A stretch of DNA of 64,000 nucleotides, taken from contig OX637290.1 of NCBI GenBank assembly GCA_951799445.1, positions 32,296,987 to 32,360,986 on the forward strand. The letters are read 5' to 3'. This stretch comes from Pseudisothecium myosuroides (Eukaryota; Streptophyta; Bryopsida; Hypnales; Lembophyllaceae). Shown here one piece after another: positions 60,401 through 64,000 of this stretch. The notes beneath the pieces were generated by a model. The model was not told where the DNA came from, made no database searches, and worked only from the letters and a program-made list of their open reading frames with translations. The position numbers were made by a program, and so were the translations under genes. Positions within the stretch are counted from its first letter, which is position 1. Each line of letters opens with the position of its first letter.

Positions 60401-63400
60401 ACAGGAACAACACCAACAAATAAACTCAGGCATCCATTAATGAGGCAAGCTAAGCAGGTTACAGTTTGAGTACCTGCATACCGTCCTCCAACATATTAAG
60501 CTCATCAGGTTGATTCACATCCGTACTGTACTGCAAAATTGGAAAAAGGATCTCATAGCATATTGGAGAGCGAGGTCCCAGTGCAATCAATAGACGCTGA
60601 AGTGCAAGCATAACTTGAATCTGCAGTAAGCTTTGTCCTTCTGAGTCTTGCCAAACCTACACAATACACGATGGACAACATCACCATCTTGTCAATCGTG
60701 CTGAGAAACATGAATTTGACACATGAATTTCATTATAAAATCTAGCGACAAACAGTGATGAACAACAAAAAAATATTCAATACCAAATTCAAATAGAAGA
60801 CAAAACAGAGAACACGGATGAAGGGTTGAACCAGGAGGTTCGACCAGGAGAACATTACGTGTTCATTACTTTTAGCACTTCAGTTTCCAAAAAATAGAAA
60901 AAAATAGGAAATCAGACGCAAACAATGTTGCCTTACCCGAGGTAGAAATGCTAGAATCTTCTCTACGCATGGAACAATCTTCTCACCAAGACGATCAATA
61001 ATAAGCGATACAAGGTTGAAAATTTGAAGCTGCAAGAGGATAGAAAATCTTAGAAACAAAAAAAACTTGTCATTTACAATCAACTTCTTCTGTGCAGAAA
61101 GAACTGCACTCTCATTAATTGGTTATGATCTATATCATAAAATTGAAAGTTGCATTGGAGTTCAAGTTGAACAAAGGTGATGCGAGCGTTGACAGGTCAT
61201 ACCTTGGAGTCAAACTCTTGTGCACTCTGCATAAACTGGATCAAAAGCCCCAAACACGTTGGCACATATTCCACAAACTCCTCTTCATAGAAATGGACAT
61301 CATCTATTAAGCTTTGCAATGAGTGACATACTGCCAGCTGCACCAACAAAAACCGTCATTAAATTCCACAAGAGCCAGCCTCTTGGATTCAAATTTAGCA
61401 AAAATAAAAAGTGAGCAAACATTGTTGCATTTGAAGACAAAGACATCATTTTGCTAATAATCAAATTTGAAAAGACCAATTCTGTGTATAGGTAAGATAA
61501 AATTCTCACTTGTACTGCTAGGTCACCATCCCCAAGAAGACTTATCAAGGAACTGTAAACAGGCTTCCTCAGCTCGTCTTTAATCTGGTGTGAACATATC
61601 AGAGTTTCCAAAATCAGCTGATACTGAAATTAATAGCTCTCTAAACATGAGACCTGCCGATTCATGCGCCTACTATTACAGGCACACATAACTACCTCAT
61701 CAATCCCGACTTTTACAAACGACAACTAAGCGGCTTATAACAAAACTAGAATTAATCTAGAATTGTGGAACTCAAGTAGACATGTAAAACTTTGAAATCC
61801 TGCTCTCATGAGACAGCGGACCTTGTTCACCCATTTTCCCAGGAGCCAAGCAACTCTCCGCCGAAGGATACGGCCATTTGGATGAGTATTACTCATTTCA
61901 TGAACAAGAGCTCCTTCCCACCTGAAGCAAATGTTGAGTTTATAAGAATAAGTTGATGATAGAGAAACAGCTTCAGAAGAAAATAATTCCATACTGAAAT
62001 ATCCTAGAGAACCATTTCTTTCATCTTTCCAGAAATCATGGACAAGTTGACTGGCCGTAAATCCAAGAACGAAAAAACAGATCATAAGTGCTAATAAAGC
62101 CTCCTAACAGCGATGCACAACAATTTCAGTAAGGAGACCTCGGAGACCGTCAAGGGAACAAAAAGAAATCACGACATCACAACACGTATTCCAAGGCAAG
62201 CTTCTTAACGGCATACAATCTTGAAAACATAGAAAATCATAGATGACGACTGTAAGATTAACTCACCAATTTTTGAAATCAATATAATCATGGAGATCGT
62301 AATAAGCCGCCCCAACTGCATTATAAGATGCTTCTTTGAGTAAAAGAGCTGTTGTAATTTGTATGTCGGCCCCAGGAGCAGCAGGCGGACATCCATCTGA
62401 CGCTTGTTTGAGTATACTGACCACCACGGGAGCTAAAAGCTGCAGTTGACACACATTCTTCACTTAGAAGCATATAAACAAAAGTTGCATTAACAGATAA
62501 CTTCGTAATAGGAGAAAAAGAGAAATGAGATAGAATATACGCAAACACGTCCTTGAAACCAATCCAAGTGCAACCGCATATAGACGATAAACTACTAAAT
62601 CCCTTGGAACCAATTTGCTCGTGTAAAATTCAAAATCAATTAGATTAATTGAGAAGCTGCCCCATTTACCAAATAATGGAGTCACCCTATAAGCCATGAA
62701 ATGTCCCCCTTCCTTTGGTCTCTCTTTCGATTCTTATTAAAAATTGCAGTTGAATTTTTGTTCAACTTATAGAATATTTAACTCTAATACCAGGGAAATA
62801 TCACAACCAAAATCACAACTTTAATACTCATATAGAAGCTTAAGTGACTACCTTTATGCGTTTCCTCTGAGCAAGTATGAGTGCATTCATTAACCCATAT
62901 ATTGGAACACAGATGTACAAGGAAAATGTGAACAAACAATACCTCCCGATGAGACTCAAACAGAGCTAGATACAGGGATTCGGCACATGGCCGCAACTCA
63001 TCCTTGAATTGGACGAGATCTTGCTCATGATGGAATAATTCAGGATCTTGTACCCATTCCTCCAGATCCGCAGGAATGAGCATAAAGTATCTATATAAAA
63101 TAAAGTTACATTAGCTACATATAGAAGACCCAGAGGAAGAAAAACAGAACATCGGTTACAGCAGAATTGCCTCTCCAACTGGCTCTTTGATACGAGAACA
63201 TTCCAATTCCTAATAAAACATGAACAACCAAAATACGACAAAAGAACTATCCGCTCGAAATATTTACAAGTGCTAACTCCCGAAAATTTATGTACCTTCG
63301 AACTAAAATTTCGCAGAGTACCACCAAGCGTTGCTTGTCCAATAGAGACATGACTATTTCTTCAGCCTGTCTTGCCAAATTCCCTTTGGCTTCTTCCAGA

Positions 63401-63904
63401 GTAGGAGTACTCTGCCCAACAACCCTCCCAGACTTGTTGGGCCTGTAAGAAACACATTGAATAACACTCTGAAGAAAGATCATACACTTTATCAAGAAAG
63501 TTTCAAAAGTTTCACTCTCCTCCTTAGGTTCTGTTATCTGTACATAGCAGAATTCCAACACTGGCGGGAGCACGACTCTGTTGCTAAACGAGTAAGGATG
63601 AGTAGATTGCACTTCTACAAATATCTTCATCAATCTCAAGCATGCCTTATCCAGAAAAGCTTGCAAAGTCTGCCCATGATTCAACGCAGTACCTGCAACA
63701 CAAGTACCCTAATTCATGAATGACTAGAAGGATAATAGATTTCAATCAAAGACTGAAGAGCTATGAAGACACCCCTTAAGCATTATCCCCATCCAATTTG
63801 AAGATTCAACCACAGAGGAGCAGTTTTTCCCTACTGAGTGAGGCTGCAATGAAGCAACAGCTTCGGCAAAGTGCCTAAGGGACCTCATCCCACTTTTGAA
63901 GGCA
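57483..63904 (-). CDS. Importin-11-like karyopherin (ARM/HEAT repeat), C-terminal ~785 residues, partial
   Basis: Exons in transcript order: 63904-63771 (donor uncertain), 63692-63296, 63090-62943, 62439-62267, 61921-61822, 61584-61510, 61337-61203, 61029-60937, 60656-60474, 60290-60186, 59869-59711, 59483-59439, 59112-58900, 58726-58617, 58061-58005, 57856-57787, 57644-57483 (stop TGA). From 63692 on, all junctions are GT-AG and in phase. The protein follows the plant importin-11/Kap120-type protein along its length: VVLPPVLEFCYVQ, ADLEEWVQDPELFHHEQD, LRPCAESLYLALFE, ALLLKEASYNA, LRRRVAWLLGKWV, SYILLGGADFLRLHASGV, and LHTCAQLHGNAAFN near the end. Importin-11 is a Ran-dependent nuclear import receptor with a spiral of HEAT repeats. 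The N-terminal ~200 residues, with the Ran-binding part, lie beyond the right edge. Confidence 0.88.
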
Positions 63905-64000
63905 CTATTATCCATGACCGATTAAACTTGCTCCAGAGAATTACCTCAGAAAAATCCTATGACCACTATATCACGCCAACATATGAGCCGATGCGCCAAG

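Noticed and set aside
1..64000. CRISPR arrays, operons, prophage or plasmid features
   Set aside because: No short regular spacer-repeat array and no prokaryotic gene organisation; spliced plant genes throughout.

Overview
This is nuclear DNA of a land plant, probably a bryophyte such as a moss or liverwort. The placement is an inference from intron-rich plant genes, a universal-stress-protein (USP) domain of the plant receptor-kinase type, and the look of the transposon relics. Gene islands are GC-rich or mixed. They sit in very AT-rich sequence full of short inverted-repeat transposons. There is nothing bacterial, no CRISPR array, and no rRNA or tRNA gene that I could see.

Left gene island (about 4.7-11.6 kb). 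An 11-exon plus-strand gene (5300-9959) encodes an 848-residue protein. It joins an N-terminal USP-like domain to a complete C-terminal archaeal-type 3-dehydroquinate synthase II domain; one 911-bp exon spans the junction. It converges on an intronless minus-strand dirigent-like gene (10838-11524). To the left (1-4.3 kb) are TIR elements, a (TA)n tract and a LINE relic.

Transposon desert (about 12-42 kb). I find only one convincing gene here, a 192-residue four-helix membrane protein on the minus strand (24744-25322). The rest is AT-rich DNA with several DNA-transposon families that can be delimited by their ends. These are CACTA snap-back MITEs (3-bp duplications), Stowaway-like elements (TA), Harbinger-type MITEs (TAA/TTA), TTAA-flanked MITEs, a ~730-bp TIR family with one likely 8-bp duplication, and two less well classified TIR families. 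There are also tandem repeats and decayed coding relics.

Right gene island (about 42.6-64 kb). A GC-rich, internally palindromic mosaic lies directly upstream of an intronless DNAJC8-like J-protein gene (43501-44241). Next comes an unrecognised spliced gene on the same strand (exons 44688-45600). About 10 kb of nested transposons follow: a TTTAACCC element, a 2.77-kb CACTA element inside another TIR element, a broken hAT-like transposase gene and a TTAA MITE. Then comes a second short spliced plus-strand gene (55983-56993), which could be the 3' part of the previous one. It converges on a minus-strand importin-11-like karyopherin gene. Its last 17 exons (57483-63904) are readable and it continues beyond the right edge.

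The genes are housekeeping or specialised metabolism with no evident shared pathway. The main novelty is the USP/DHQS-II fusion, the two unassigned spliced genes, and the well-delimited MITE families.
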